A stretch of DNA of 64,000 nucleotides from UKL13-3 sp040387195 (GTDB lineage: Bacteria > Bacteroidota > Bacteroidia > UKL13-3), in NCBI GenBank assembly GCA_040387195.1, contig JAZKEF010000021.1, positions 1 to 64,000 on the forward strand. The letters run 5' to 3'. Position 1 is the stretch's first letter. The number at the start of each line of letters is the position of its first letter. The notes under the pieces were generated by a model. That model was given only the letters and a program-made list of their open reading frames with translations, was not told the origin of the DNA and did not search any database. This document shows, one piece after another, positions 25,175-33,791 of this stretch. Both the position numbers and the translations under genes were made by a program.

Positions 25175-26283
25175 CAATCACCATCTCCACTATTAAATGT
25201 GATTGTAATTCCCAGAAGGCTTGATAAATCACTCTTGTAAAAACGGGTTAGTTTTTGCAGCTCGGTATGTACGGCATCGGCTTTATCAAACTGCTGGGTT
25301 ATAACATCAGAAAGTTTACCAGCCGGTAATGCATTAAATGATTGTTGGGTATTGGATGTTTGTTGCCGGGTAAGGGTAATTAAGTCCTCACCACCTTCTA
25401 CGCTTTGAAGATATTCTTTAAACCCTGTTCCATTGGTTCCATCAAGCGCAATGCCTTCCCAAATCTGTTGCATACAGTTCCATTGTTCTTTAGCCAGATC
25501 GGTAGAATATCCGCTGTGATATGCTTCAACATTTTCAGGTAATACTGTCGTTTGACCCGGTCTGCGGCCGAGAGGTATTCCGAATTTGTAATTTTTGAGC
25601 CCTTCATAACTTTTGAGAAACTCATTGTAAAAGTAAGAAACGGAACTCCCGATATCTGTTCCGTTATTTGCAATAAAAGATTCCCTGTATGCTGTCCATT
25701 GCATACTCACCGATTGCAGACCTGCAGCAACTGTATTGGTGCAGGCCATGAGGTAATGTTTTCGCCAAATCTGATGGTTATACTTTTCGATTAATGCCTG
25801 ATCCGTAATACCTGTTTCAAACAGTAAAAAATCGATTGCATATATTCCCCTCGAATCCCGATCGAAATTGCTAAAAGAGGTATCCGCTGCGTTTATGTAT
25901 TGCTCAATTTTGGTTTTCGATGCAGGGAATGTTGCTATTTCTTCATTCAATGATTTTTTCAAGCCCGCTTCGGCAGCCGGACCAAAATTAAATCCACTGG
26001 CATGTTGCCAGATAAATGCCATCTGTTTCCATGCAGTACGTGCTTCTTCCAGCTGGATGATGCCGGGGTTGGCTATAAAAGCTGCCACCTTTAACCGTAA
26101 CACTTCTGCTTTGGACGAACTTTGACTGTATGCCGGGATAATCAGTCCATCCGCATACTGTTGGAGCATTGCTTTACGATCGAAGGATTGTGTTTGATTG
26201 TCTTCTTTATCATCAGATTGACAAGCACCAAATCCAATACAAACGGATATCAGAAATAACTTTATGCTGGCTTTTATGGTCAT
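25174..26283 (-). CDS. Imelysin-like lipoprotein (peptidase M75 family)
   Basis: 369 residues from ATG 26283; the longer frame start would hide the lipoprotein signal ISVCIGFGAC (lipid-modified Cys21). The fold matches imelysin-like proteins: FDRKAMLQQYADGLIIPAYSQ opening, EEARTAWKQMAFIWQ, and SRGIYAIDFLLFE. The family motif GxHxxE is here GIYAID (bases 25831-25848), so His and Glu are replaced by Tyr148 and Asp151. Imelysin-like proteins are outer-membrane or periplasmic iron-regulated proteins (IrpA, EfeO relatives). Coupled by TGATG to the HTTM gene. Confidence 0.87.
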   Translation of the reverse strand: MTIKASIKLFLISVCIGFGACQSDDKEDNQTQSFDRKAMLQQYADGLIIPAYSQSSSKAEVLRLKVAAFIANPGIIQLEEARTAWKQMAFIWQHASGFNFGPAAEAGLKKSLNEEIATFPASKTKIEQYINAADTSFSNFDRDSRGIYAIDFLLFETGITDQALIEKYNHQIWRKHYLMACTNTVAAGLQSVSMQWTAYRESFIANNGTDIGSSVSYFYNEFLKSYEGLKNYKFGIPLGRRPGQTTVLPENVEAYHSGYSTDLAKEQWNCMQQIWEGIALDGTNGTGFKEYLQSVEGGEDLITLTRQQTSNTQQSFNALPAGKLSDVITQQFDKADAVHTELQKLTRFYKSDLSSLLGITITFNSGDGD

Positions 26284-26298
26284 TGTATAAAAAGTAAA

Positions 26299-26324
26299 AA
26301 AGTTGGTTGCAAGCAACCAACTTT
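26299..26324 (-). terminator. Strong hairpin between the DUF4856 and imelysin genes
   Basis: Perfect 12-bp stem AAAGTTGGTTGC / GCAACCAACTTT with a 2-base formal loop, followed on the minus strand by TTTTTTACTTTTT. It lies in the 63-base gap between the two genes, so it would terminate or reduce read-through inside the cluster. Confidence 0.8.
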
Positions 26325-26346
26325 AGAATTCGAATATGTGAGAATC

Positions 26347-27480
26347 TTATCTGCTTTGCTCAGCAACCCAGTTTTTCTTGAAATCTTCCAATTCACCTGC
26401 CGTAAACCCGTAGATGGTTTGTAGTTTAGTGATGGCCAATTGCAAATTGTTCGCCTTGTTAACGCGATCTGTAATAAATAAAGATGGCTTGTTATTAGGA
26501 GCAAGCAATGCATATACCTCATCAATCTGAGTATCTGTGATCAATTTCCCATTTGTAAGGGATTTCCATCCTTTTACAAAACCGATACACTCATTGATAG
26601 CATGAAGCGATGAAGCTTTATCAGCATCTGTCATAGTAGTTGCAGTAAGTTTTGACAACGAACTGTAGCAATAGTTAATAACAGTACCTGCATTTGCTTT
26701 TTCCCATGAAAGTTTGATGGTTGCTACAGCATTGTTTCTCTCTCCATCAAATGTACTTCCGGCTTTTACTGCTGCTTGCAATTTCATATAGTTATAAGCC
26801 ATTTTGGTGTAATAGCCTGTACCATCATTTTTATCTCTTCTTGAAGTATAGTTTGCAAAATACTTATCAGCTGAAGTTCCGTATTTTGCCGCTGTTCCAC
26901 TATTCACAAAACTTGGGGAAGCTCCGAAAATGTAGATTGATTGGTCGATTTGTTGTTGGGTAACAGTGCTGCCACTGATTAAACCTGCAGCTTTGTTCAT
27001 TAATGCCGCTCCAAACAATCCTTTTTCAATAAGTTGCTCAGGCTCGAATCCGTTTTCATCAAACAAATAGCCGCCAAATGTTCCACCATTTACGCTGGTA
27101 GAATCGGGATGGTAGGTATTTCCGGATGCAGTAGCTATTGTTTCGAACCATCCGCCTGTAGCAGTCAATTCCGTATTGTAAAATGCTGATGTGATGCTTT
27201 GTACGGAAACAGCTCCTGTTGTATAAATAGTATTTACGCCCGAAGCAGTTAATGTATTTGCAGTAACTCTTCCCTTTTTGATTTCTGTAACCAAAGCATC
27301 CATTTGGGTGCGCACAGAAGTAACAGGCTGTATATTAGAAATGTATGACGAACTATCATAAAATGAAGGAACTGTCAGTGTTTGTGGAGTTGGTGTAGTG
27401 GTATCGTCCCCTTCTTCTTTTTTACAAGATACAATTGCCAAAGCCATCAAGGCGTACAAAATGCTGTTTTTCAATATCAT
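26347..27480 (-). CDS. DUF4856 lipoprotein
   Basis: 377 residues. Lipoprotein signal MILKNSILYALMALAIVSC with Cys19 followed by KKEEGDD and a Thr/Pro linker. The rest matches the DUF4856 pattern (VPSFYDSSSYISNIQPVTSVRTQMDALVTEIKKG, NENGFEPEQLIEKGLFGAALMNKA, a helical C-terminal half). Proteins of this family are regularly encoded next to imelysin-like proteins in Bacteroidota; function is not established, though binding of iron or a chelate at the cell surface is a reasonable guess. First gene of the cluster; a hairpin terminator follows its stop. Confidence 0.82.
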   Translation of the reverse strand: MILKNSILYALMALAIVSCKKEEGDDTTTPTPQTLTVPSFYDSSSYISNIQPVTSVRTQMDALVTEIKKGRVTANTLTASGVNTIYTTGAVSVQSITSAFYNTELTATGGWFETIATASGNTYHPDSTSVNGGTFGGYLFDENGFEPEQLIEKGLFGAALMNKAAGLISGSTVTQQQIDQSIYIFGASPSFVNSGTAAKYGTSADKYFANYTSRRDKNDGTGYYTKMAYNYMKLQAAVKAGSTFDGERNNAVATIKLSWEKANAGTVINYCYSSLSKLTATTMTDADKASSLHAINECIGFVKGWKSLTNGKLITDTQIDEVYALLAPNNKPSLFITDRVNKANNLQLAITKLQTIYGFTAGELEDFKKNWVAEQSR

Positions 27481-27636
27481 AGATGTCTATTCTTATTTAG
27501 ATTAATTAAAAATAATTTACGGCTGCAAATGTATTCTCAATTTGAAAAAAGACAAATGATATTTAGGTGAATATTATATTAATTTTTCAACTCTTTGTTT
27601 ATCAATAAATTGAAAGCAATAATTTCGAAAATATCC

Positions 27637-28659
27637 TCACAAATGAGCAATCCGGTCCAAAATTGGGTGGGTGATTTTCCGCCACACCGGAGGAAACAAA
27701 GCCGGAATGATCAAACTGGCATAACCTCCGGGAAGAACCGGACTCTTTTCGTATGAGGTTAAGGTGTGAAAAGGCTTAGCTGCATAATAATGGTGATCGG
27801 CATGGCGGCTTAAATCCACAAGAATAAAACGACTCACAAACTTATCCGTTTGCCAGCTATGCAGTTCATTTACGCGTTCATTTTCACTTCTAACCAATCC
27901 GTAATGTTCGATATAATTTACATACTCCAGTAAAAAATTTGCCAGCAGGCAATGCACAAACCAGGCGGCAAGGGCAAGCGGACCAAGTATTACCAGCAAT
28001 ATGGCATCAAATAACACGTGATACAAAAGCTGACGGACCATATAATTTGCCACCCCCCGGGCTGCTTTTCCCTCCCTGCGGCATCGTTCCGTTTCCAGCT
28101 TCCAGGCACTTTTAATTTGCCCCCATCCGCTGGTTACAAAAAACCCATACACCGACTGGCCGCGTTTTGCAGTAGCAGAATCCTTGCCTGTACCCACCCA
28201 TTTGTGGTGAACCCGAAGATGCTCAATGAAAAAATAAAAATTGCCGGCAGTGAATAACAAGAATTTTCCGGCCCACTGTGATAGTATTCCTTTGCGATGA
28301 ATAAACTCATGCGCAACAACTATGGCTCCGCTTCCCGTGTATACCGACATGCTCATTGCTGCATACCAGATATGATAATCCGCTATGATTTCGTTTTTGA
28401 CTCCATACATAAAAGAAAGAATACATGCGATTTGCAACGGAACATGCAGCCATAAAATGAGATTGGGAATGGTATCGTTTGAACCGGTATGTTCCTGTGA
28501 ACTAAAATTTTTAGTGACAACTTCAACCAAACCTAGTATTACCAATGAATACAATACATTGGCAGCCGACCATACTCCACCATGCAGGTTTCCGTATACC
28601 ACAACCAAACCTGGTGTGAGGCTTAAACTATACAACCAATTCCGAAGTGTTGCGTTCAT
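27637..28659 (-). CDS. alkB: Alkane 1-monooxygenase-like membrane di-iron hydroxylase
   Basis: 340 residues from ATG 28659; the longer frame begins with TTG at 28683. Six hydrophobic helices and the complete set of AlkB histidine boxes: HEFIHR (117-122), EHLRVHHKW (146-154), NYIEHYGL (248-255) and LSRHADHHYY (283-292). These hold the two irons of integral-membrane alkane hydroxylases, so oxidation of a terminal methyl or acyl chain is likely. No rubredoxin or rubredoxin reductase gene is adjacent, so electron supply and real substrate are unknown. It is 167 bases downstream of hutH in the same direction. Confidence 0.9.
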   Translation of the reverse strand: MNATLRNWLYSLSLTPGLVVVYGNLHGGVWSAANVLYSLVILGLVEVVTKNFSSQEHTGSNDTIPNLILWLHVPLQIACILSFMYGVKNEIIADYHIWYAAMSMSVYTGSGAIVVAHEFIHRKGILSQWAGKFLLFTAGNFYFFIEHLRVHHKWVGTGKDSATAKRGQSVYGFFVTSGWGQIKSAWKLETERCRREGKAARGVANYMVRQLLYHVLFDAILLVILGPLALAAWFVHCLLANFLLEYVNYIEHYGLVRSENERVNELHSWQTDKFVSRFILVDLSRHADHHYYAAKPFHTLTSYEKSPVLPGGYASLIIPALFPPVWRKITHPILDRIAHL

Positions 28660-28826
28660 AACGTTTTTCTTTACATGTACCAAGGTAATAATGAGAATGT
28701 GAAATAAAGAAAAAGACTTCCGGGATTTTCAAACGAGGCACTAAGCAAGGTCGTTTCATAAGAAGCTCCTTCGTGTCTTTCTTCCTCCCACTATTTTGAA
28801 CATTAGTGTGAAAAAGATATCGTCAA

Positions 28827-30305
28827 TTAATGTGTTTGCAGGAATGTAATTGATGCTTCAATATCATTATGTAGGAATCTATCCTTATCTACGAACGAAA
28901 CAACCTTGCGGTAATCTGCAACCATGCTTTCAACTGTTTCAGAGCTCTTCATAGGTCTCCTGAATTCCAATGCCTGCGTAGCATTTAACAGTTCAATTGC
29001 CAATACACGCTCCGTATTTTTCATCACACGTAAACACTTTGTTGCCGCATTGGCACCCATGCTTACATGATCTTCCTGTCCGTTGCTACTTACAATACTA
29101 TCAACCGAAGCCGGTGTACACAGTTGTTTGTTCTGACTTACAATAGAAGCAGCAGTGTATTGCGGAATCATCATTCCTGAATTCAAACCCGGATTGGGTG
29201 TTAAGAATGCCGGCAATTCACGCAATCCTGAAATCAGCTGATAGGTTCTGCGTTCTGAGATGCTGCCCAACTCGGCCGTTGCAATAGCTAAGAAATCCAG
29301 CACCAACGCAAGAGGTTGCCCATGAAAGTTCCCTCCCGACAAAATCAAATCATCATCGGTAAAAATGTTTGGGTTATCGGTTACCGAAACCATTTCGGTT
29401 GATACAACCGATGCAACATAATTAAATGTATCGCGGCTTGCACCGTGTACCTGCGGAACACAACGGAACGCATACGGATCCTGCACCTGTACTTTATTAC
29501 GATGTGCTATTTCACTATCTGCAAGCAGGGAACGGATCTGTTGTGCCGTTTCAATTTGTCCGGCATGCGGACGTATTGCATGGAGTTGCGGAGAGAATGG
29601 TTCCAGTTTAGCATCAAATGCATCGATGGAAATAGCTGCAATATGGTTGGCATGGTTGTATAGTTGTTGTGCCTTCAACACACACCAAACACCATATGAT
29701 AACATAAACTGCGTTCCGTTGATGAGTGCCAATCCTTCTTTCGACTGGAGCTTGATTGGCTCAACATTGATGGTTGAAGCGTCTTCCTCCTTCCAGCTTC
29801 CATCCTTCATTTTCCAGATTTTTCCCTCACCAAATAGTGGTAAACATAAATGCGCCAACGGAGCCAAATCCCCTGAAGCGCCCAAAGAACCCTGTTCATA
29901 TACAACCGGAAGAATATCGTTATTGAAAAAGTAGATTAGGCGTTCCACCGTTTCCACCTGCACACCACTGTTTCCGTAACTGAGTGATTGTACCTTGAGT
30001 AACAACATCAGCTTCACTATTTCCTGGGGCACATAATCGCCCGTACCACAAGCATGCGAGCGTAATAAATTGTACTGCAATTGTTCCAACTCATCGTGCG
30101 AAATTTGGGTATTACACAAAGAACCAAAACCTGTATTGATGCCATAAAATACGGCATCTTTATTCTCCATTTTTTTATCGAGGTAGCCGCGGCAATCAGC
30201 TATGCGTTGTTTTGCTTCGGCTGATAAAACAATTGTTTTGTTCTCTTTGATGATGGAAGAGATATCGGCCAGGGTGAGTGTTGAGTTTATTTCGAATGTC
30301 GTCAT
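28827..30305 (-). CDS. hutH: Histidine ammonia-lyase
   Basis: 492 residues. MIO-forming Ala143-Ser144-Gly145 in GSLGASGDLAPLAHL, YGINTGFGSL with the catalytic Tyr54, SHACG with His84 (the residue expected for histidine rather than phenylalanine or tyrosine substrates), and QEDHVSMGANAA. It removes ammonia from L-histidine to give urocanate. No hutU, hutI or hutG is in the window. It follows hisS by only 35 bases on the same strand, so the two probably share a transcript. The gap contains a short GC-rich word repeat (30311-30332). Confidence 0.92.
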   Translation of the reverse strand: MTTFEINSTLTLADISSIIKENKTIVLSAEAKQRIADCRGYLDKKMENKDAVFYGINTGFGSLCNTQISHDELEQLQYNLLRSHACGTGDYVPQEIVKLMLLLKVQSLSYGNSGVQVETVERLIYFFNNDILPVVYEQGSLGASGDLAPLAHLCLPLFGEGKIWKMKDGSWKEEDASTINVEPIKLQSKEGLALINGTQFMLSYGVWCVLKAQQLYNHANHIAAISIDAFDAKLEPFSPQLHAIRPHAGQIETAQQIRSLLADSEIAHRNKVQVQDPYAFRCVPQVHGASRDTFNYVASVVSTEMVSVTDNPNIFTDDDLILSGGNFHGQPLALVLDFLAIATAELGSISERRTYQLISGLRELPAFLTPNPGLNSGMMIPQYTAASIVSQNKQLCTPASVDSIVSSNGQEDHVSMGANAATKCLRVMKNTERVLAIELLNATQALEFRRPMKSSETVESMVADYRKVVSFVDKDRFLHNDIEASITFLQTH

Positions 30306-30340
30306 AGTATTAAACGCTGAAGCGCGGAGGGCGCGAAGTT

Positions 30341-31810
30341 TTATTTTGTTAGATGATGGATAATGTCGGTTATAGACAGCGTTGTTTCAGTTTTTTCAAT
30401 CATGTTTTTAAGCACCAATGAGCCGTCTGATTTTAGGATGAGCGTATATGGTATCTGCAAGGCATCCGCATAATTCATAGGTTTGAGCATCGGCTTTTCC
30501 TTTTCCTTATTTGATTTGGGCAACTCCGGATACAACTCGGATGCAATGCCGGCATCTCTCAATTGTTTGGTGATGCTGATTCCGGTTTGCAATGTAGGTT
30601 CATCAAAAGCACAAACCAATACTTTAGTCGAGGTAGCGTTTAATCCTTCGGGAAACAACTTCAGCTCATCCATCACATCGTAAATACGATCTAATCCGAA
30701 TGAAATGCCCACTCCCGAAACATTTGGCAAACCGAATATTCCTGTGAGGTTATCGTACCGTCCGCCACCGCCAATGCTGGATGTGAGGGTTCCTTCGGAA
30801 GATACCACTTCAAAAATACAGCCGGTGTAGTAAGATAAGCCTCTGGCCAGACTGAAGTCGGCCGTTATGTTAATTGTGTTATCTGTTGCTTGTGTTATTT
30901 GTTCTATTCCGTTGAATATAAACTCAAGTTCTTCAATTCCTTTTAACCCTTCTGTGGAAGATTGCAATTTTGATTTGAGCTGGTTGAGAATGATTTTGTT
31001 TTCCCCCTTGATGGTTATAATATCAAACAACCTGTTGAGTTCATCACTCTTAAAACCTTGCTCTGATAACTCCTTGCGCACACCTTCTTCACCAATCTTA
31101 TCCAGTTTATCAATCGCAACAGCAATACTGCTCATCGCATCAACCGATTTCACTACTTCAGCAATCCCCGCCAAAACCTTACGGTTATTCATTCTCAATT
31201 CATACTTCTCAATTCCCAATTTACGAAATGCTTCATCATACATCTGAATCAGATCCAGTTCATTTAACAAACTATCGCTTCCTACCACATCTGCATCGCA
31301 TTGCCAAAACTCCCGGTACCGGCCTTTCTGCGGCCTGTCTGCTCTCCATACTGGTTGCATCTGATAACGTTTGAAGGGGAATGTAATTTCATTTCTGTTC
31401 ATCACCACATAACGGGCAAAAGGAACGGTAAGGTCATAGCGTAGTCCTTTTTCTGTTGTCTTACGCAAGATAGATTTGAGAAGTCTGCTTCTTTTTCCAT
31501 CCTCAGGTACACTAATTTCAATATTGGGTAAATGTGAATTGAGTTGTTTCAGGTTGAAACGCTCATTATCCTCTTCAATCAATTCGTCAAAGGGATTTCC
31601 GCTATTCAACACCCGGAACAATAACTTATCACCTTCATCACCATATTTACCTTCCAACGTAGAAAGGTTTTCCATAGTCGGTGTTTCAATAGGCATGAAG
31701 CCGTATTTTTTAAATACCGTTTCAATAGTAGTTAAAATGTATTTGCGCTTTTGCACTTCGGCAGGACCGAAATCGCGCGTACCTTTTGGAATGCTTGGTT
31801 TTTGTGCCAT
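30341..31810 (-). CDS. hisS: Histidyl-tRNA synthetase
   Basis: 489 residues, longer than the 420-430 residue E. coli type and similar to other Bacteroidota enzymes. Class II core: KGTRDFGPAEV start, motif 2 FKRYQMQPVWRADRPQKGRYREFWQCDAD, the histidine-A signature ARGLSYYTGCIFEV, and motif 3 GVGISFGLDRIYDV. A C-terminal anticodon-binding domain follows (KVLVCAFDEPTLQTGISITKQL). It charges tRNA-His. Its leader contains alternative inverted repeats (31835-31896) that cannot form together, and it is followed closely by hutH, joining histidine use and histidine breakdown in one unit. Confidence 0.95.
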   Translation of the reverse strand: MAQKPSIPKGTRDFGPAEVQKRKYILTTIETVFKKYGFMPIETPTMENLSTLEGKYGDEGDKLLFRVLNSGNPFDELIEEDNERFNLKQLNSHLPNIEISVPEDGKRSRLLKSILRKTTEKGLRYDLTVPFARYVVMNRNEITFPFKRYQMQPVWRADRPQKGRYREFWQCDADVVGSDSLLNELDLIQMYDEAFRKLGIEKYELRMNNRKVLAGIAEVVKSVDAMSSIAVAIDKLDKIGEEGVRKELSEQGFKSDELNRLFDIITIKGENKIILNQLKSKLQSSTEGLKGIEELEFIFNGIEQITQATDNTINITADFSLARGLSYYTGCIFEVVSSEGTLTSSIGGGGRYDNLTGIFGLPNVSGVGISFGLDRIYDVMDELKLFPEGLNATSTKVLVCAFDEPTLQTGISITKQLRDAGIASELYPELPKSNKEKEKPMLKPMNYADALQIPYTLILKSDGSLVLKNMIEKTETTLSITDIIHHLTK

Positions 31811-31834
31811 AAATCTTGGTGAATAGTTATTTGT

Positions 31835-31896
31835 TATTAGGTTATTGAGTTATTCCTTGTCGTTGGAAATAACCTAATACCACATAACTCAATAAC
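31835..31896 (-). promoter_or_regulatory. hisS leader with two mutually exclusive hairpins
   Basis: On the plus strand TATTAGGTTATT (31835-31846) is complementary to 31868-31879, and GTTATTGAGTTAT (31841-31853) to 31884-31896. The two 5' arms share six bases, so only one hairpin can form at a time. It lies 25 bases ahead of the hisS ATG. Confidence 0.55.
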
Positions 31897-31909
31897 AATA
31901 ATCGGGTGG

Positions 31910-31917
31910 CGAAAATA
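31910..31917 (-). promoter_or_regulatory. Possible -7 box TATTTTCG of hisS
   Basis: A C-variant of TAnnTTTG. The surrounding GGTTTGTGTATTTTCGCC is nearly the same as the sequence ahead of aspS (62181-62198). Confidence 0.35.
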
Positions 31918-31936
31918 CACAAACCCCTATAAAATT

Positions 31937-32242
31937 TTATGGATTAAGTTTATCGGGACTTTGGCGGGAGTCGAAGACTTCAAGAATGATTACCTGAAGA
32001 GCCTGTTTATGTATAGTGTAAATAATTTTGTAATTGACAGATACAAGCACGTAGTAGTCAATGTTTGCAATACTTTCAATTCTTCCGAGATAAGGTTGTT
32101 CGGCCAATAGCCTTATATCATTACGTATTCCGTCATTAATATTTCGGGCCATTTGCCTTGAAATACGCCAAAAGTAATAATCATAAACTGCTTTAATGGA
32201 TTGCTTAGCCTCCGGGGTTATGAGTACTTTGTGTTTCACCAT
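31937..32242 (-). CDS. ParE/RelE-family toxin
   Basis: 101 residues with the RelE/ParE fold pattern: HKVLITPEAKQSIKAVYDYY, a Leu/Arg helix (NDIRLLAEQPYLGR), and the C-terminal strands YKIIYTIHKQALQVIILEVFDSRQSP. Toxins of this group either poison gyrase (ParE) or cut mRNA (RelE); the sequence does not decide which, though length and helix pattern favour ParE-like. The ATG overlaps the stop region of the upstream antitoxin by 7 bp, the usual arrangement for balanced co-translation. Confidence 0.85.
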   Translation of the reverse strand: MVKHKVLITPEAKQSIKAVYDYYFWRISRQMARNINDGIRNDIRLLAEQPYLGRIESIANIDYYVLVSVNYKIIYTIHKQALQVIILEVFDSRQSPDKLNP

Positions 32243-32475
32243 GCATCCATTTCTTTTTCAAAGTCCTCAAATGAAGTTATATCACCTTTGGCAATGCTAT
32301 CCAAGCCAGCCTTGATTCTGGCTTCATACTCTAAAGCAGATAATGGCTTAATGGTATCTTTATAAAGTTCGGCTTTTAACTCATCAAGTAACACCTGCAC
32401 ATGCTGCATGTCCTTAATGTCACTTGCCTGCTGCAATGACCGGATAATTTCCTGCTTTAATTCGGTGGTTGACAT
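32236..32475 (-). CDS. Antitoxin of the ParE-type pair
   Basis: 79 residues from ATG 32475, acidic and mostly helical (TELKQEIIRSLQQASDIKDMQHVQVLLDELKAEL), ending in a toxin-binding tail DITSFEDFEKEMDAW. It resembles short addiction-module antitoxins of Bacteroidota, which lack a recognisable DNA-binding domain. A GTG start at 32502 is rejected because a full promoter lies in that extension. It should neutralise the overlapping toxin. The pair sits as a small insert between hisS and a serine hydrolase. Confidence 0.8.
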   Translation of the reverse strand: MSTTELKQEIIRSLQQASDIKDMQHVQVLLDELKAELYKDTIKPLSALEYEARIKAGLDSIAKGDITSFEDFEKEMDAW

Positions 32476-32490
32476 ATGAATATCTTTATT

Positions 32491-32522
32491 CAAAAATAAC
32501 ACAATTTTTAATTCATTGCAAA
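32491..32522 (-). promoter_or_regulatory. Promoter TTTG-N20-TATTTTTG of the toxin-antitoxin pair
   Basis: On the minus strand TTTG (32522-32519) and TATTTTTG (32498-32491). The upstream box lies inside the 3' end of the hydrolase gene; the leader to ATG 32475 is very short. Confidence 0.6.
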
Positions 32523-33668
32523 AGCTGCATCCAGATAAGTATAGATATCAACCGGCATATCATTGCCATTCTTTTCACCCCGTTTGTGGCCCAACCGTAC
32601 TACTATCATATTCAAATCTGGTATGGCAAATACATATTGTCCGCGGATGCCCCTCAGGTAAAAAATAGGATGTTCCTTGTATTTCATCATCCAGCATTGG
32701 TATCCGTAATTGTCAATTGGTTTGAGTGTTTCATGGTCATTTAAACAGGCGATGGTAAGTGCTTCCTGAACAAAAGATGAGTCAACAATCTGATCTCCGT
32801 TCCAGTTTCCCTGATGCATGAGAAGTTTTGCCAAACGGGCATAATCACGGGCGGTTGTGTAAAAACAGCAACTCACTTTTTCCATCCCTTTTTCATCCGT
32901 ACTCCAGTAAGCCTTATCCTCGGCTCCCAACCGCTTCCATAATTTCTCACTCGCGTAATCCGCAACATTTTTGCCGGTTACCTTTTTCAAGATCATTCCC
33001 AATAATTGGGAATCACCGCCTTTATAATACCAAACAAGACCGGGAGTATCCCTGGCCTCAGCCTTTAGCGTAAGCTCATTTACATCATCTCCATAATATG
33101 CTTCGGCAGGCCACGCAAAAGGACTTGCATAGTCTTCCTTAAAATCGATCCCGCTGCTCATGGTCAATAAATGCTTAAGGGTAATTTTTGCCTTGCCACC
33201 TTCTCTGAACTCCGGTAAATAATTCGACACCGGCTCGTCCACATTCTTTATCAGACCTTCCTTCAATGCTATTCCAATCAATACAGCATTGATGCTTTTT
33301 GCCATCGAAAAGGAATTCACCACAGAATGTTCATCATATCCTTCCCAATACTGCTCATGCTGTATGCTATCGTTTTTGATGACCAAAAAACCAACCGTTT
33401 CATATTTCGCAAATTCACCTAAAAACCCGATATCGATTACCCGCTTATTGTAGTTTACCGATTGTGGCCATGGTTGCGGTTGACCGTTGGCAACCTCATG
33501 GTATGGGAATAAGGTAAGCTCATCAATATCCGGTCCTGATTTTCCACTCAAAACAGTCATTGCCAGCACCTTATTGATATACCAATTACCGGTAACCAGC
33601 AACAGCAGCTCTGCAACGATAAGAAGGGTAAACACAGTAACGAGGATACGTTTGAGAATCTTTTGCAT
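32508..33668 (-). CDS. Serine hydrolase of the class C beta-lactamase family, membrane-anchored
   Basis: 386 residues from ATG 33668, with an N-terminal membrane anchor (RILVTVFTLLIVAELLLLVTG). The beta-lactamase/DD-peptidase-like fold shows the SxxK motif as SFSMAKS, KHLLTMSSGIDF, a Tyr region WYYKGGDSQLLGMIL in place of YxN, and a C-terminal HKRG replacing KTG. It could be an esterase, peptidase or penicillin-binding relative; resistance function is not implied. The upstream ATG-like start would overlap the divergent purH region. Its 3' end holds part of the toxin-antitoxin promoter. Confidence 0.85.
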   Translation of the reverse strand: MQKILKRILVTVFTLLIVAELLLLVTGNWYINKVLAMTVLSGKSGPDIDELTLFPYHEVANGQPQPWPQSVNYNKRVIDIGFLGEFAKYETVGFLVIKNDSIQHEQYWEGYDEHSVVNSFSMAKSINAVLIGIALKEGLIKNVDEPVSNYLPEFREGGKAKITLKHLLTMSSGIDFKEDYASPFAWPAEAYYGDDVNELTLKAEARDTPGLVWYYKGGDSQLLGMILKKVTGKNVADYASEKLWKRLGAEDKAYWSTDEKGMEKVSCCFYTTARDYARLAKLLMHQGNWNGDQIVDSSFVQEALTIACLNDHETLKPIDNYGYQCWMMKYKEHPIFYLRGIRGQYVFAIPDLNMIVVRLGHKRGEKNGNDMPVDIYTYLDAAFAMN

Positions 33669-33791
33669 AGTGATGTCTTGATAAAGCAACATACCGCTTT
33701 TTTGGCCCGCATCCAAACCACTCAACACATGGCAAAACATAAATCAGTAAAATTTCTCAAATCCCAACTCTCAAATCCCAAATTGTTATTC

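Noticed and set aside
32508..33668. Antibiotic-resistance beta-lactamase
   Set aside because: The protein has the SxxK core of the wider serine-hydrolase family but lacks ordinary YxN and KTG motifs, so resistance is not supported.
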